Below, one piece after another: positions 17,083 to 25,201 of a stretch of 32,274 nucleotides of DNA. Location of the stretch: the NCBI GenBank assembly GCA_021736385.1, contig JAIPFY010000037.1:1-32274 (forward strand). The letters run 5' to 3'. Origin of the DNA: Spirochaetia bacterium (GTDB lineage Bacteria > Spirochaetota > Spirochaetia > CAKZLE01). The notes below the pieces were generated by a model. That model did not search any database. It saw only the letters and a program-made list of their open reading frames with translations, and had not been told where the DNA came from. Position 1 is the first letter of the stretch. Each line of letters opens with the position of its first letter. The position numbers and the translations under genes were made by a program.

Positions 17083-17985
17083 TCAGCGTTCAGTATCCCA
17101 GATTCCGAAGAAGTTAATCTCTGTCTCCAGCATGATACCGTGGAACTCGAAGACCGTTGCTCTGATATGATCGATCAGCTCCCTGATATCATCTGCGGTC
17201 GCTGTACCGTCATAGTTGATGATGATGTTCCCGTGGTAATCAGCGATCCTGGCTGAACCCACAGCATACCCGCTCAATCCGGCCTCTTCGATGAGCTTGC
17301 CTGCTGAGATGCGCCGGCCACCTTCGGTCCCCGGAGGGTTCTTGAAGATGGATCCCATCGATGGATAGCGATAGTGGCCCTTATCCCTTCGCATCTGTCG
17401 ATACTTTTTTGCCTTCTGCCCGATCGCGATCGGCTGTGAGGGCATCAGGTTGAATCCGACCTCGGTGATGATCCACTTATGATGCTTGAACGGGGAATCC
17501 CGGTAGCCGAAGCGGTACTGATCACGGTAGAGGCGGTGAAGCGACCCGTCACAGCTCAGGTATTCGACCCAGTCTATATATTCTGAGACTGCGTGTCCAT
17601 AACATCCGGCATTTCCGTATACTGCTCCTCCCACCGTTCCCGGCAGCCCGGAGAAGATCTCAAGACCCGCCAGTCCGTACTCGGCTGAGACGGTGACTGC
17701 CTTTTCCAGGGTATCACCACATGCAGCACACAGCAGCCTCCCGCGAACGGTGATCCCCCTGATCCCTTTGGTGTCGATGACCAGATGATCGATACCACGG
17801 TCGGCGATGAGTGTGTTGGATCCTCCTCCCAGGATGGTCACAGGTATCTGCTTCGTATTCGCCCAGCCAAGGAGTCCTTTGAGCTCTTCACTGTCTGCAG
17901 GCTGGGCGAAGTACCGGGCAGGCCCTCCCGTTCTGATCGATGTGTAGGGGCGTAATGCTATGTTCTGCTGTATCTTTTGTTCCAT
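17083..17985 (-). CDS. murB: UDP-N-acetylenolpyruvoylglucosamine reductase
   Basis: A 300-residue FAD enzyme completing UDP-MurNAc synthesis for peptidoglycan. FAD-binding motifs are YTSIRTGGPARYF, ILGGGSNTLIADRG and GLEIFSGLPGTVGGAVYGNAGCYG. The proton-donor Ser is in YPSMGSIFKNPPG, and the C-terminal Glu is in MLETEINFFG. I start at ATG 17985 (MEQKIQQNIALRPYTSIRTGG). The reading frame runs open to 18201, but that part crosses the murB and cysS promoters. No Shine-Dalgarno is visible before the chosen ATG, which follows an A-rich leader. Confidence 0.95.
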   Translation of the reverse strand: MEQKIQQNIALRPYTSIRTGGPARYFAQPADSEELKGLLGWANTKQIPVTILGGGSNTLIADRGIDHLVIDTKGIRGITVRGRLLCAACGDTLEKAVTVSAEYGLAGLEIFSGLPGTVGGAVYGNAGCYGHAVSEYIDWVEYLSCDGSLHRLYRDQYRFGYRDSPFKHHKWIITEVGFNLMPSQPIAIGQKAKKYRQMRRDKGHYRYPSMGSIFKNPPGTEGGRRISAGKLIEEAGLSGYAVGSARIADYHGNIIINYDGTATADDIRELIDHIRATVFEFHGIMLETEINFFGIWDTER

Positions 17986-18034
17986 GTTGATTTTTTTATC
18001 CGTTTCTCTTACATTGAGATGGTATCGTGTCTCT

Positions 18035-18063
18035 ATTGTAATTGAATTATTGCGTTTGGGCAA
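18035..18063 (-). promoter_or_regulatory. murB promoter
   Basis: Minus-strand TTGCCC (18058-18063), 17-base spacer, TACAAT (18035-18040). Transcription would start near 18028, giving a leader of about 43 bases. It overlaps the cysS promoter. Confidence 0.6.
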
Positions 18064-18070
18064 ATATAAT
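18042..18070 (+). promoter_or_regulatory. cysS promoter
   Basis: TTGAAT (18042-18047), 17-base spacer, perfect TATAAT (18065-18070). Expected start is near 18077, giving a leader of about 70 bases that carries the 10-bp palindrome GTTCGCGAAC (18112-18121). The best sigma-70-type promoter in the window. Confidence 0.7.
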
Positions 18071-18145
18071 GATGGTACTTGGTGCTGCAGATCGTTTTTC
18101 TGTATGAGACCGTTCGCGAACTTGGAAAACCACACAGGAGGAGCT

Positions 18146-19564
18146 ATGCCAGTCACGTTGTATAATACGATGGAGCGAAAGCTCGAGGAGTTCATTCCCA
18201 TCGAAGATCGTCAGGTCAGGCTCTACTGCTGCGGTCCTACAGTCTATAACTATGCACATGTAGGGAATCTTCGCACCTATGTGTTCGAGGATATCCTGCG
18301 CCGTACCCTCGAGTACTACGGGTACTCGGTCCGGCATGTCATGAATGTGACCGATGTCGGACATCTGGTAGGGGATGGGGATGACGGCGAAGACAAGATG
18401 GAGAAGACCTCGAAGGAGACCGGGAAGTCGGTATATGAGATAGCCGATTTCTATGCGGATGCGTTCTTTGCCGATACGGCAGATCTGAATATCCTCACCC
18501 CGACGGTCGCCTGTCGAGCGACCGAACATATCGATGACATGATCGCTCTGGTCAAACGACTCGAAGAGCGTGGACATACCTATACCGCAGGCGGCAATGT
18601 CTACTTCAGTATCGACACCTTCCCGGCCTACGGCAGACTGGCACGGCTGGATCTCGAAGAGCTGCGCAGCGGTGCGCGGATCGAAGTCGATTCCAACAAA
18701 CGGAATCCGAAGGATTTCGTCCTCTGGTTCACCAGGTCCAAGTTCGGCAACCAGAGTATGACCTGGGACTCTCCCTGGGGAGTGGGATATCCCGGCTGGC
18801 ATCTGGAGTGCAGTGCCATGAGCATGCGGTATCTGGGAGAACAGTTCGATATCCACTGCGGGGGGACCGATCACATCCCGGTACATCATACCAATGAGAT
18901 CGCCCAGTCCGAAGCGGCTACGGGAAAGAGTCCCTGGGTGAAGTACTGGATGCATGCGGAGTTCCTGCTCGATGAGAGCGGGAAGATGTCCAAGTCCAAA
19001 GGTGAGTTCCTCACGCTCTCGCTGCTGAAGAAGAAGGGCTATGACCCGATGGATTTCAGGTATTTCTGCCTCGGTGGGCACTACCGTTCACAGCTGCAGT
19101 TCTCCTACCGCTCTCTTGATGCAGCACGGACTGCCCGTCTGAACATGAGCTCCCGGGTCCAGGAACTGCTTGCAGCAGGGGCTGAACCGGTTGAAGTCGT
19201 TGCGCTATCGGATCGGGCTGTCGAGTTGAGGGCAGATTTCATCGAGCAGATCGGGCATGATCTGAACATGCCCAGAGCCCTCTCGACCCTGTGGGCGATC
19301 CTCAAAGATACCGTGTTATCGCCTTCTGAGAAGATAACTTTGTTGTATGATATTGACAAAGTGCTGGGTTTGCGGATAGATAAGATACCTAGTCTTACCG
19401 ATGAAGAGCTCGATGAAGAGTGTGCATCGTTGATCAGAGAGCGTGAAGAAGCACGACGAGCAAAGAATTATTCCAGAGCTGATGAGTTGCGTGATATACT
19501 CAAGACACTGGGTATTGAGATAAAAGATACTCCCTCAGGCACGAAATGGAAAAAAATCCTGTAA
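18146..19564 (+). CDS. cysS: Cysteinyl-tRNA synthetase
   Basis: A 472-residue class Ia synthetase that charges tRNA-Cys. It begins with YCCGPTVYNYAHVGNLRTY, where Cys29 is a zinc ligand and HVGN (38-41) is the HIGH motif. GWHLECSAMS and HCGGTDHIPVHHTNE supply further zinc-site residues, and KMSKSKGEFLTL is the KMSKS loop. The C-terminal helical domain carries REREEARRAKNYSRADELRD, a family hallmark. Start at ATG 18146 has AGGAGG at 18136-18141; upstream in-frame codons belong to the promoter region. An ECF sigma gene follows by 27 bases. Confidence 0.97.
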   Translation: MPVTLYNTMERKLEEFIPIEDRQVRLYCCGPTVYNYAHVGNLRTYVFEDILRRTLEYYGYSVRHVMNVTDVGHLVGDGDDGEDKMEKTSKETGKSVYEIADFYADAFFADTADLNILTPTVACRATEHIDDMIALVKRLEERGHTYTAGGNVYFSIDTFPAYGRLARLDLEELRSGARIEVDSNKRNPKDFVLWFTRSKFGNQSMTWDSPWGVGYPGWHLECSAMSMRYLGEQFDIHCGGTDHIPVHHTNEIAQSEAATGKSPWVKYWMHAEFLLDESGKMSKSKGEFLTLSLLKKKGYDPMDFRYFCLGGHYRSQLQFSYRSLDAARTARLNMSSRVQELLAAGAEPVEVVALSDRAVELRADFIEQIGHDLNMPRALSTLWAILKDTVLSPSEKITLLYDIDKVLGLRIDKIPSLTDEELDEECASLIREREEARRAKNYSRADELRDILKTLGIEIKDTPSGTKWKKIL

Positions 19565-19591
19565 CTTAATCTATGGTGTGTTGTTAAATTT

Positions 19592-20122
19592 ATGGAAATA
19601 CAAAGCAACGGTTATGAATCTTTTCAACAGGTGTATAAGGAAGTGTTCCCGGTTCTGATGCGAGTGGCTTATCATGTGACCTATAACATGGATGCATCAG
19701 AGGATGTCTGCCAGGAGGCGTTCATCAGATTCTATAATCGGAATCTTTCATTTCCATCTATTGATGAGGCAAAGTACTGGTTGATCAGGGTGACGAAGAA
19801 CCTGTCAATCAACTATGTGAAGAGAAAGGGTCGTGAACAGGTAGCTGTCGAACGGATCAAGAAGCAGCCGAAGCCGGTTCATGAGACCGGAGAAGATACA
19901 GTTCTTGAGCAGGAGGCTTGCCTTCGTGTGAGAGAAGCCATACAGATGCTTCCGGAGAAATTACGGGCAGTGCTCGTATTGAAAGAGTATAGTGACTTGA
20001 ACTATAAGGAGATAGCTACTATACTGAATATTTCTGAAAGCAATGTGAAAGTTCGGGTACATCGAGCTAGACAGCAGTTGGAACAGCTGCTGAATCAGGA
20101 GGAAATCCATGTGTCTAGATGA
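19592..20122 (+). CDS. ECF-type RNA polymerase sigma factor
   Basis: A 176-residue sigma-70-family ECF factor. Region 2 (about 16-85) contains VAYHVTYNMDASEDVCQEAFIRFYNR. Region 4 (about 120-170) reads LPEKLRAVLVLKEYSDLNYKEIATILNISESNVKVRVHRARQQL, a clear DNA-binding helix-turn-helix. No ribosome site precedes ATG 19592, and its DNA is more AT-rich than its neighbours. Its end overlaps the following anti-sigma gene by 14 bases, so the two form a sense-and-respond pair. It sits 27 bases after cysS and may be reached by read-through. The inducing signal cannot be read. Confidence 0.94.
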   Translation: MEIQSNGYESFQQVYKEVFPVLMRVAYHVTYNMDASEDVCQEAFIRFYNRNLSFPSIDEAKYWLIRVTKNLSINYVKRKGREQVAVERIKKQPKPVHETGEDTVLEQEACLRVREAIQMLPEKLRAVLVLKEYSDLNYKEIATILNISESNVKVRVHRARQQLEQLLNQEEIHVSR

Positions 20123-20765
20123 CAAGACATTATCAGCATATATCGATGGCGAGCTGGGTGAACCGTGGAAGACGCAAGTGGAAGAACACCTTGTGCATTG
20201 CAATGACTGCAGCGCACGATATGCCCAACTGAAGGCACTGGGGAACAGCATACAGGCGGCAAGGATCCAGGATAACGAGTTCGCAGATCAGAAGGACCGG
20301 GTATGGAACTATCTGAAGAACTCTGTGATCTCCGAGGAACCTTCACGATTCTTCAAACGAAGGTTCTATATACGAACACCTGCGATCGTCGGTATCGCCG
20401 CAGCTTTTGTCTGTGTCCTTGCGCTGAACGTGTTCATTCTCAGCACGTCAGGTATGCAGCAGGATATCGCTGATGCACCGATCCCGGTGATCACCAGCGA
20501 GGTACAGGAGCCTGCAGCACCTGCTGCCCGGGGAGAGATGCTCAATGTGAGTGCTACCGATTCTGTGGCTGTAGCGAACATACTGGAAGATCTTTCGGTC
20601 GAAGACATCCTGAAGATGCTTGATGAACGAGGATTCGAAGTTGACCTCAGGCTGAAGAATGTCGAAGAACTTCCTGTTACCTTCGAAGTGGAGACTCAGG
20701 ATCCGCTGACAGAGGAAGAGATCCCTGCAGACGGAGTCCCACAGACCGACGCTGTGACCAATTAG
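20109..20765 (+). CDS. Zinc-finger anti-sigma factor, membrane-anchored
   Basis: A 218-residue single-pass membrane protein. Residues 1-40 form a ZAS-type anti-sigma domain with H27-x3-C31-x2-C34, which in the family binds zinc and clamps the cognate ECF sigma. One membrane span lies at about 91-112 (PAIVGIAAAFVCVLALNVFI). The extracytoplasmic part (113-218) is acidic and Pro/Ala-rich, with SVEDILKMLDERGFEVDLRLKN. I recognise no known sensor domain there. AGGAGG lies 6-7 bases before ATG inside the sigma gene. A strong terminator follows. Confidence 0.9.
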   Translation: MCLDDKTLSAYIDGELGEPWKTQVEEHLVHCNDCSARYAQLKALGNSIQAARIQDNEFADQKDRVWNYLKNSVISEEPSRFFKRRFYIRTPAIVGIAAAFVCVLALNVFILSTSGMQQDIADAPIPVITSEVQEPAAPAARGEMLNVSATDSVAVANILEDLSVEDILKMLDERGFEVDLRLKNVEELPVTFEVETQDPLTEEEIPADGVPQTDAVTN

Positions 20766-20791
20766 TCACTCTCGCATCCAAAGCGTATAGC

Positions 20792-20826
20792 ACTGCCCGT
20801 CTTATATGACCGGGCAGTTTTTTTTT
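20792..20826 (+). terminator. Terminator of the sigma/anti-sigma operon
   Basis: ACTGCCCG (20792-20799) pairs with CGGGCAGT (20811-20818), followed by nine T. A classic intrinsic terminator. A third arm, CTGCCCGGTCA (20827-20837), can also pair perfectly with TGACCGGGCAG (20807-20817), giving an alternative hairpin with the T-run as its loop. Confidence 0.88.
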
Positions 20827-20898
20827 CTGCCCGGTCATGCGGTATCCCTCAGAAAAACTATACAACTCAGCCCTTTCATGATACGGTAACTAGCTGTA

Positions 20899-20920
20899 CC
20901 CCGCTGCTCCTGCCGCGGGG
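20899..20920. other. Small GC-rich hairpin before the APC transporter gene
   Basis: CCCCGC (20899-20904) and GCGGGG (20915-20920) with a 10-base loop lie about 30 bases before the start codon. It could be an operator or a leader structure; there is no T-run. Confidence 0.25.
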
Positions 20921-20951
20921 CTGTAATTCAACTATTCGGAGTATCACGATC

Positions 20952-22289
20952 ATGGAACAATTGCACAAGAAATACGGCTTCTGGACTGCTGTGGCGATGG
21001 TCATAGGTATCGTCATCGGGTCCGGGGTCTTCTTCAAAGCTGACGATGTGCTCAATGCCTCAGGGGGGAGTCTCCCGACCGCGCTTCTTGCCTGGATGAT
21101 CGGAGGGATGATCATGATCGTTACCTCCTATGTCTTCTCCAAGATCGCCACTCGTATCGAGAAGGTAAACGGGGTGGTCGACTATTTCGAAGAGGCCTAC
21201 GGTTCCAGGGCAGGGTATCTGGTAGCCTGGTTCATGACCTTCGTCTACTATCCGACCCTCTGTGCGGTTCTTGCATGGGTCTCTGCCAACTATACCATGG
21301 GCCTGTTCGGTCTGAGTCACGGTCTCTGGCTGATCGCCATGGGCTATCTGACAGTCTTCTTCGTACTGAACATCCTCTCTCCCATATGGGCAGGCAGATG
21401 GCAGGTATCAACCACGATCATCAAACTGATCCCGCTGGCGCTCGTAGCTGTCGTGGGGATCGTCTACGGGCTGGTAAGCGGACAGACCATACAGAGCTTC
21501 GCCGTCTCCGCACAGAACGTGACCAAGAGCGGGGGCCTCGCGGTAGCGACCCTCTCTACGGTCTTCGCCTATGAAGGCTGGATCATCGCCACCTCCATCA
21601 ACGCGGAACTGAAGGATGCCCGAAAGACCCTCCCCAAAGCTCTGGTCGTCGGAGCCTTTGCCGTGGTCCTGATCTATATGCTCTACTATCTGGGGATCTC
21701 AGGTGTCCTGACGAACGAACAGGTGATCGCAGCTGGTGATGCAGCTCCAGTTCAGGTCATGTCCCTGATCTTCGGGCGTCTCGGCGGGACCCTGCTCACC
21801 GTCTTTGTGGTGATCTCCTGTCTCGGGACCCTCAATGGTCTGGTGATGGGCTCTTCCCGGGGTATGTACTCCGTGGCAGCCCGAGGCATGGGCCCGGGAG
21901 CCGAGGTGTTCAAGTCTGTCAACGGCAAGACCGACAGTACCCTCAATTCCGCACTGCTCGGATACGTGATCTCCTGTCTCTGGATGCTCATCTGGTACGG
22001 CAACTTCGCCGGATGGTGGGGTGGTTTCATGGATATCTCAGAGCTGCCGATCGCCTTCCTCTATGTGATCTACCTCTCTCTCTATCTCTGGTTCATGAGG
22101 ACCTTCACTGATCAGGGGATCTTCGTTCAATACATCGCACCGTCTCTCGCCGGTCTGGGTTCTCTGTACATCATCTGGGGTGCCATACAGAAGGAGATGA
22201 TCATACCCTTCGTGGTGATCACCCTGATCATCCTGGCAGCCGGTCTGATCATGATGGATCCCAAGAGATCTTCGGTTCGAGTCAAATAA
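20952..22289 (+). CDS. APC-superfamily amino acid permease
   Basis: A 445-residue inner-membrane transporter with about 12 hydrophobic spans. The first span carries GIVIGSGVFFKADDVL, the unwound GSG substrate motif of APC amino acid transporters. TVFAYEGWIIATSINAELKDARKTLPKAL is the typical span 6 to loop motif. I infer uptake or exchange of an amino acid; the substrate cannot be told. Ribosome site is only CGGAG 10 bases upstream. It starts 186 bases after the anti-sigma gene, beyond that terminator, so it has its own promoter. Confidence 0.92.
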   Translation: MEQLHKKYGFWTAVAMVIGIVIGSGVFFKADDVLNASGGSLPTALLAWMIGGMIMIVTSYVFSKIATRIEKVNGVVDYFEEAYGSRAGYLVAWFMTFVYYPTLCAVLAWVSANYTMGLFGLSHGLWLIAMGYLTVFFVLNILSPIWAGRWQVSTTIIKLIPLALVAVVGIVYGLVSGQTIQSFAVSAQNVTKSGGLAVATLSTVFAYEGWIIATSINAELKDARKTLPKALVVGAFAVVLIYMLYYLGISGVLTNEQVIAAGDAAPVQVMSLIFGRLGGTLLTVFVVISCLGTLNGLVMGSSRGMYSVAARGMGPGAEVFKSVNGKTDSTLNSALLGYVISCLWMLIWYGNFAGWWGGFMDISELPIAFLYVIYLSLYLWFMRTFTDQGIFVQYIAPSLAGLGSLYIIWGAIQKEMIIPFVVITLIILAAGLIMMDPKRSSVRVK

Positions 22290-22361
22290 CGCACAGAGGA
22301 CCGGCACTGTGGTGATCCTCACCGCCGAGCCGGTCATATGTACCCATACAGGAAGGTGATG

Positions 22362-23342
22362 ATGAAGATCCTGAATATCGGAGGGACCGGTAACATCAGT
22401 ACATCGGTCACCCGGCTGCTGGCAGCAGCCGGTCATGAAGTCTATCTCCTGCACCGAAACGCCGCTGCATCCGAGATCCCCCATGTTCATCATATCCTCT
22501 GCGATATACATGATGAACAGGTCTGCAGGCGAGTCCTCGAGGGGTATCGGTGGGATTGTGTGATCGACTGGATCGCCTTCACGGCTGCTGATGTCCAACG
22601 TGCTCACCGGCTCTTCGCCGGCAGGACCGATCAGTACATCTTCATCAGTTCTGCCTCCTGTTACCAGAAGCCGCCGGTCATGCAGGTGATCACCGAAGAG
22701 ACTCCCCTGGAAAACCCCTACTGGCAGTATTCCCGTGACAAGATCGCAGCTGAGGAATTCCTCATGGGCTGCTATCGGGATCAGGGGTTCCCGGTGACCA
22801 TCGTCCGTCCATCTCATACCTATGCACAGATCATCCCCTATGCACTCACGCACGGCAGAGATGTCATGCTGCTCGATCGTTTGCGCCGGGGGCTTCCTGT
22901 CGTGGTCCATGGGGATGGGACGTCACTCTGGACCCTTACCCATGCCGATGATCTCGCTCTTGGCCTCTGTGGTCTTGCAGGTAATGCCGCAGCCCTCGGT
23001 GAGGCCTTTCACATCACCTCCGAAGAGCGGCTGACCTGGGATCAGATCATCGAGCAGACAGCTGATGCCCTGGGCAGGAGCGCATCGATCGTGCATGTGA
23101 GCACTGATCTCATCTGTCGCGACCATCCTGAATGGACCGGTCCGCTCTATGGCGACAAACACTGGGACGGTATCTTCGATACCTCGAAGATCAGACGTTT
23201 CGTTCCCTCCTTCCAGGCAGGGATCACGTTTTCAGAGGGGATACGCGCTGCGATCAGGTGGTTTGATGAACACCCGGATCAGCAAGTGCATGAGCAGGGT
23301 TCCCATGCCCTGCAGGATGCTCTCATCGCCCGGTACTCATAG
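22362..23342 (+). CDS. NAD-dependent epimerase/dehydratase (extended SDR)
   Basis: A 326-residue Rossmann-fold protein. The nucleotide motif is GGTGNIS (residues 7-13), in a GGTxxIS form rather than the classic GxxGxxG. The catalytic pair is Tyr123 and Lys127 in YSRDKIAAE, with the Ser strand FISSASCYQ before it. SWTLTHADDLA and FHITSEERLTWDQI are typical of sugar-nucleotide epimerases and CSP41-like members. Substrate not identifiable. I start at ATG 22362 (MKILNIGGTG); AGGAAGG at 22350-22356 would also serve the ATG at 22359. It begins 72 bases after the APC gene. Confidence 0.88.
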   Translation: MKILNIGGTGNISTSVTRLLAAAGHEVYLLHRNAAASEIPHVHHILCDIHDEQVCRRVLEGYRWDCVIDWIAFTAADVQRAHRLFAGRTDQYIFISSASCYQKPPVMQVITEETPLENPYWQYSRDKIAAEEFLMGCYRDQGFPVTIVRPSHTYAQIIPYALTHGRDVMLLDRLRRGLPVVVHGDGTSLWTLTHADDLALGLCGLAGNAAALGEAFHITSEERLTWDQIIEQTADALGRSASIVHVSTDLICRDHPEWTGPLYGDKHWDGIFDTSKIRRFVPSFQAGITFSEGIRAAIRWFDEHPDQQVHEQGSHALQDALIARYS

Positions 23343-23380
23343 CAGAGAAGAGATCCCCGAGGGGCTCTGCCGATCGTGAG

Positions 23381-23416
23381 GGGGCACAGAGAGCAGTCGC
23401 TGCTCTTCTGTGCCCC
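23381..23416. terminator. Bidirectional hairpin between the SDR gene and hydA
   Basis: Arms at 23381-23396 and 23400-23416 pair over 16 bp with one bulge and a 3-base loop, 10 bases beyond the hydA stop. No T-run on either side. Most likely ends both convergent transcripts. Confidence 0.6.
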
Positions 23417-23425
23417 TGATTCCGT

Positions 23426-25201
23426 CTAGCTCTGTTGTTTCTTCCGGTACTGCGTATGCAGCAGATGATGTGACTTGCTGCTGAGCGGGCTCCCGAGGAA
23501 CTCATCATACAGCTGCATCACTGCAGGGTTGGTATGTGACTCTCTGAGGGTCTTTCCCTCATCAGCTGCGAAGATCGCGGCCATCCTGGCCGTACGGATC
23601 GCATCAGTGGTGAATCTCGGCTGGCCGCCCCCTCCGATACATCCTCCCGGGCAGCTCATGATCTCTACGAAGAGGAACTCATCAGGATCGGCAGTGATCC
23701 GGTCCATGAGCTGTGCGGCATTCCCGAGGCCATGAGCTACGGCGACACTGGCTTGTACACCTTCGAGGAACTTCCATGCATCCACCGTATCCTGCAGGAG
23801 TACGGTGGCCGTCTTGACTCCCTCCATCCCTGCAAGCGGTTCGATATGGAGGTCCCGGGCAGGGAGGGATCTCCCTGTCGTGATGAAGTAGACGGTACGA
23901 AGCGCAGCTTCCATGACCCCGCCGGAATTGGCGAAGATATCTGCAGCCCCGGTGGAGATACCCAGAGGATCATCCATCGTATCATCTGGCAGATCGATGA
24001 AATCGATACCTGAGAGGTGGATGAGATCTCCGAGCTCTCTGGTAGTCAGGACATAGTCGACATCACGGTAGCCGCTTGAGTGCATCTCCTCTCTGGCTGC
24101 CTCATACTTCTTCGCGGTACACGGCATGATCGATACGACGACCAGATCCTTGGGGTCGATCTGAAGCTTCTGTGCATAGTAGGTCTTGGCAACGGCACCG
24201 AACATCTGCTGCGGGGATTTGCAGGTGGAGATGTTCGCAAGCAGTTCAGGATAGTAATACTCTGCGAACTGTATCCATCCCGGAGAGCAGCTGGTGAACA
24301 TGGGCAGGGGGACCTGCGGCAGCTTGAGCAGCAGCTTGTCTCTCAGTCGCATCAGCAGTTCCGTACCTTCTTCCATGATCGTGAGATCAGCGGTGAAGTT
24401 CGTATCGAACACGGCATCGAATCCGAGCCTTCTGAGTGCCGACACCATCCGGCCGGTCACCAGAGTCCCCGGCGGCAGATCGAAACACTCCCCCAGAGCA
24501 GCCCTGATCGCAGGAGCTGTCTGCACGATCACCTGTTTGTTCGGGTCTTCGAGAGCGCTGAGCACCTGTTCGATATGGCTCTGTTCGATGATCGCCCCTA
24601 CCGGACAGACTGCGGCACACTGCCCGCACTGGACACAGACTGCCAGATCGAGCGATGAGGAGAACGCCGGACCGATCGTGGTGTCGAAGCCCCGGTATTG
24701 CGGGAACAGTGCTCCTACGTGCTGCATACCGGTGCAGACCTCCACACACCTGCGGCACTTGATGCATTTGCCTGAGTCTCTGTAGAGGGCAGGGGTAGAG
24801 GCATCGATCATCGTCATCGGCTTCTCTCCAGTATACCGGTTCTCCAGGACCCTCAGTTCTCTTGCAAGCTCGCGCAGTTCGCAGTCGCTGCTTCTCTGGC
24901 AGGTCTGGCAGTCACCCTCATGTTCACTCAACAGAAGTTCCACGACTGTGGTTCTGGCTTCCCGAACCCGTTTTGAGTGCGTCCTGATCACCATCCCATC
25001 ACGTACCGGGGTCGAGCAGGCAGCCGCGAGATGTCCGGCTCCTTCGATCTCTACCACACATACGCGACAGGCTCCTGTCGGGCTAAGTCCTTCGAGGTGA
25101 CAGAGGGTGGGAATATGGATTCCCATCTGTGTCGCAGCAGCGAGAATGGTCGTGTTCTGATCAGCTTCGGTGCTGATCCCATTGATGGTGATCCTATGCA
25201 T
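23426..25201 (-). CDS. hydA: [FeFe]-hydrogenase catalytic subunit (HydA type)
   Basis: A 591-residue subunit that makes or splits H2 in the cytosol. Cluster sites in order: plant-type [2Fe-2S] with C34, C45, C48, C62; His-ligated [4Fe-4S] with H94, C98, C101, C107; two [4Fe-4S] sites C146/149/152/156 and C189/192/195/199. The H-cluster domain then has L1 FTSCSPGW (about 302-309), L2 MPCTAKK with C361, and L3 EIMSCPGGCIGGGGQP with C517 and C521. In L1 the second Cys of the canonical TSCCP is Ser306. The start at 25201 is preferred because AAGGAGG lies 6 bases before it but directly abuts the upstream ATG. The gene overlaps hydB by 8 bases. Confidence 0.95.
   Translation of the reverse strand: MHRITINGISTEADQNTTILAAATQMGIHIPTLCHLEGLSPTGACRVCVVEIEGAGHLAAACSTPVRDGMVIRTHSKRVREARTTVVELLLSEHEGDCQTCQRSSDCELRELARELRVLENRYTGEKPMTMIDASTPALYRDSGKCIKCRRCVEVCTGMQHVGALFPQYRGFDTTIGPAFSSSLDLAVCVQCGQCAAVCPVGAIIEQSHIEQVLSALEDPNKQVIVQTAPAIRAALGECFDLPPGTLVTGRMVSALRRLGFDAVFDTNFTADLTIMEEGTELLMRLRDKLLLKLPQVPLPMFTSCSPGWIQFAEYYYPELLANISTCKSPQQMFGAVAKTYYAQKLQIDPKDLVVVSIMPCTAKKYEAAREEMHSSGYRDVDYVLTTRELGDLIHLSGIDFIDLPDDTMDDPLGISTGAADIFANSGGVMEAALRTVYFITTGRSLPARDLHIEPLAGMEGVKTATVLLQDTVDAWKFLEGVQASVAVAHGLGNAAQLMDRITADPDEFLFVEIMSCPGGCIGGGGQPRFTTDAIRTARMAAIFAADEGKTLRESHTNPAVMQLYDEFLGSPLSSKSHHLLHTQYRKKQQS

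Noticed and set aside
18047..19081. 344-codon minus-strand frame inside cysS
   Set aside because: Antisense shadow of a certain gene in GC-rich DNA; no family features.
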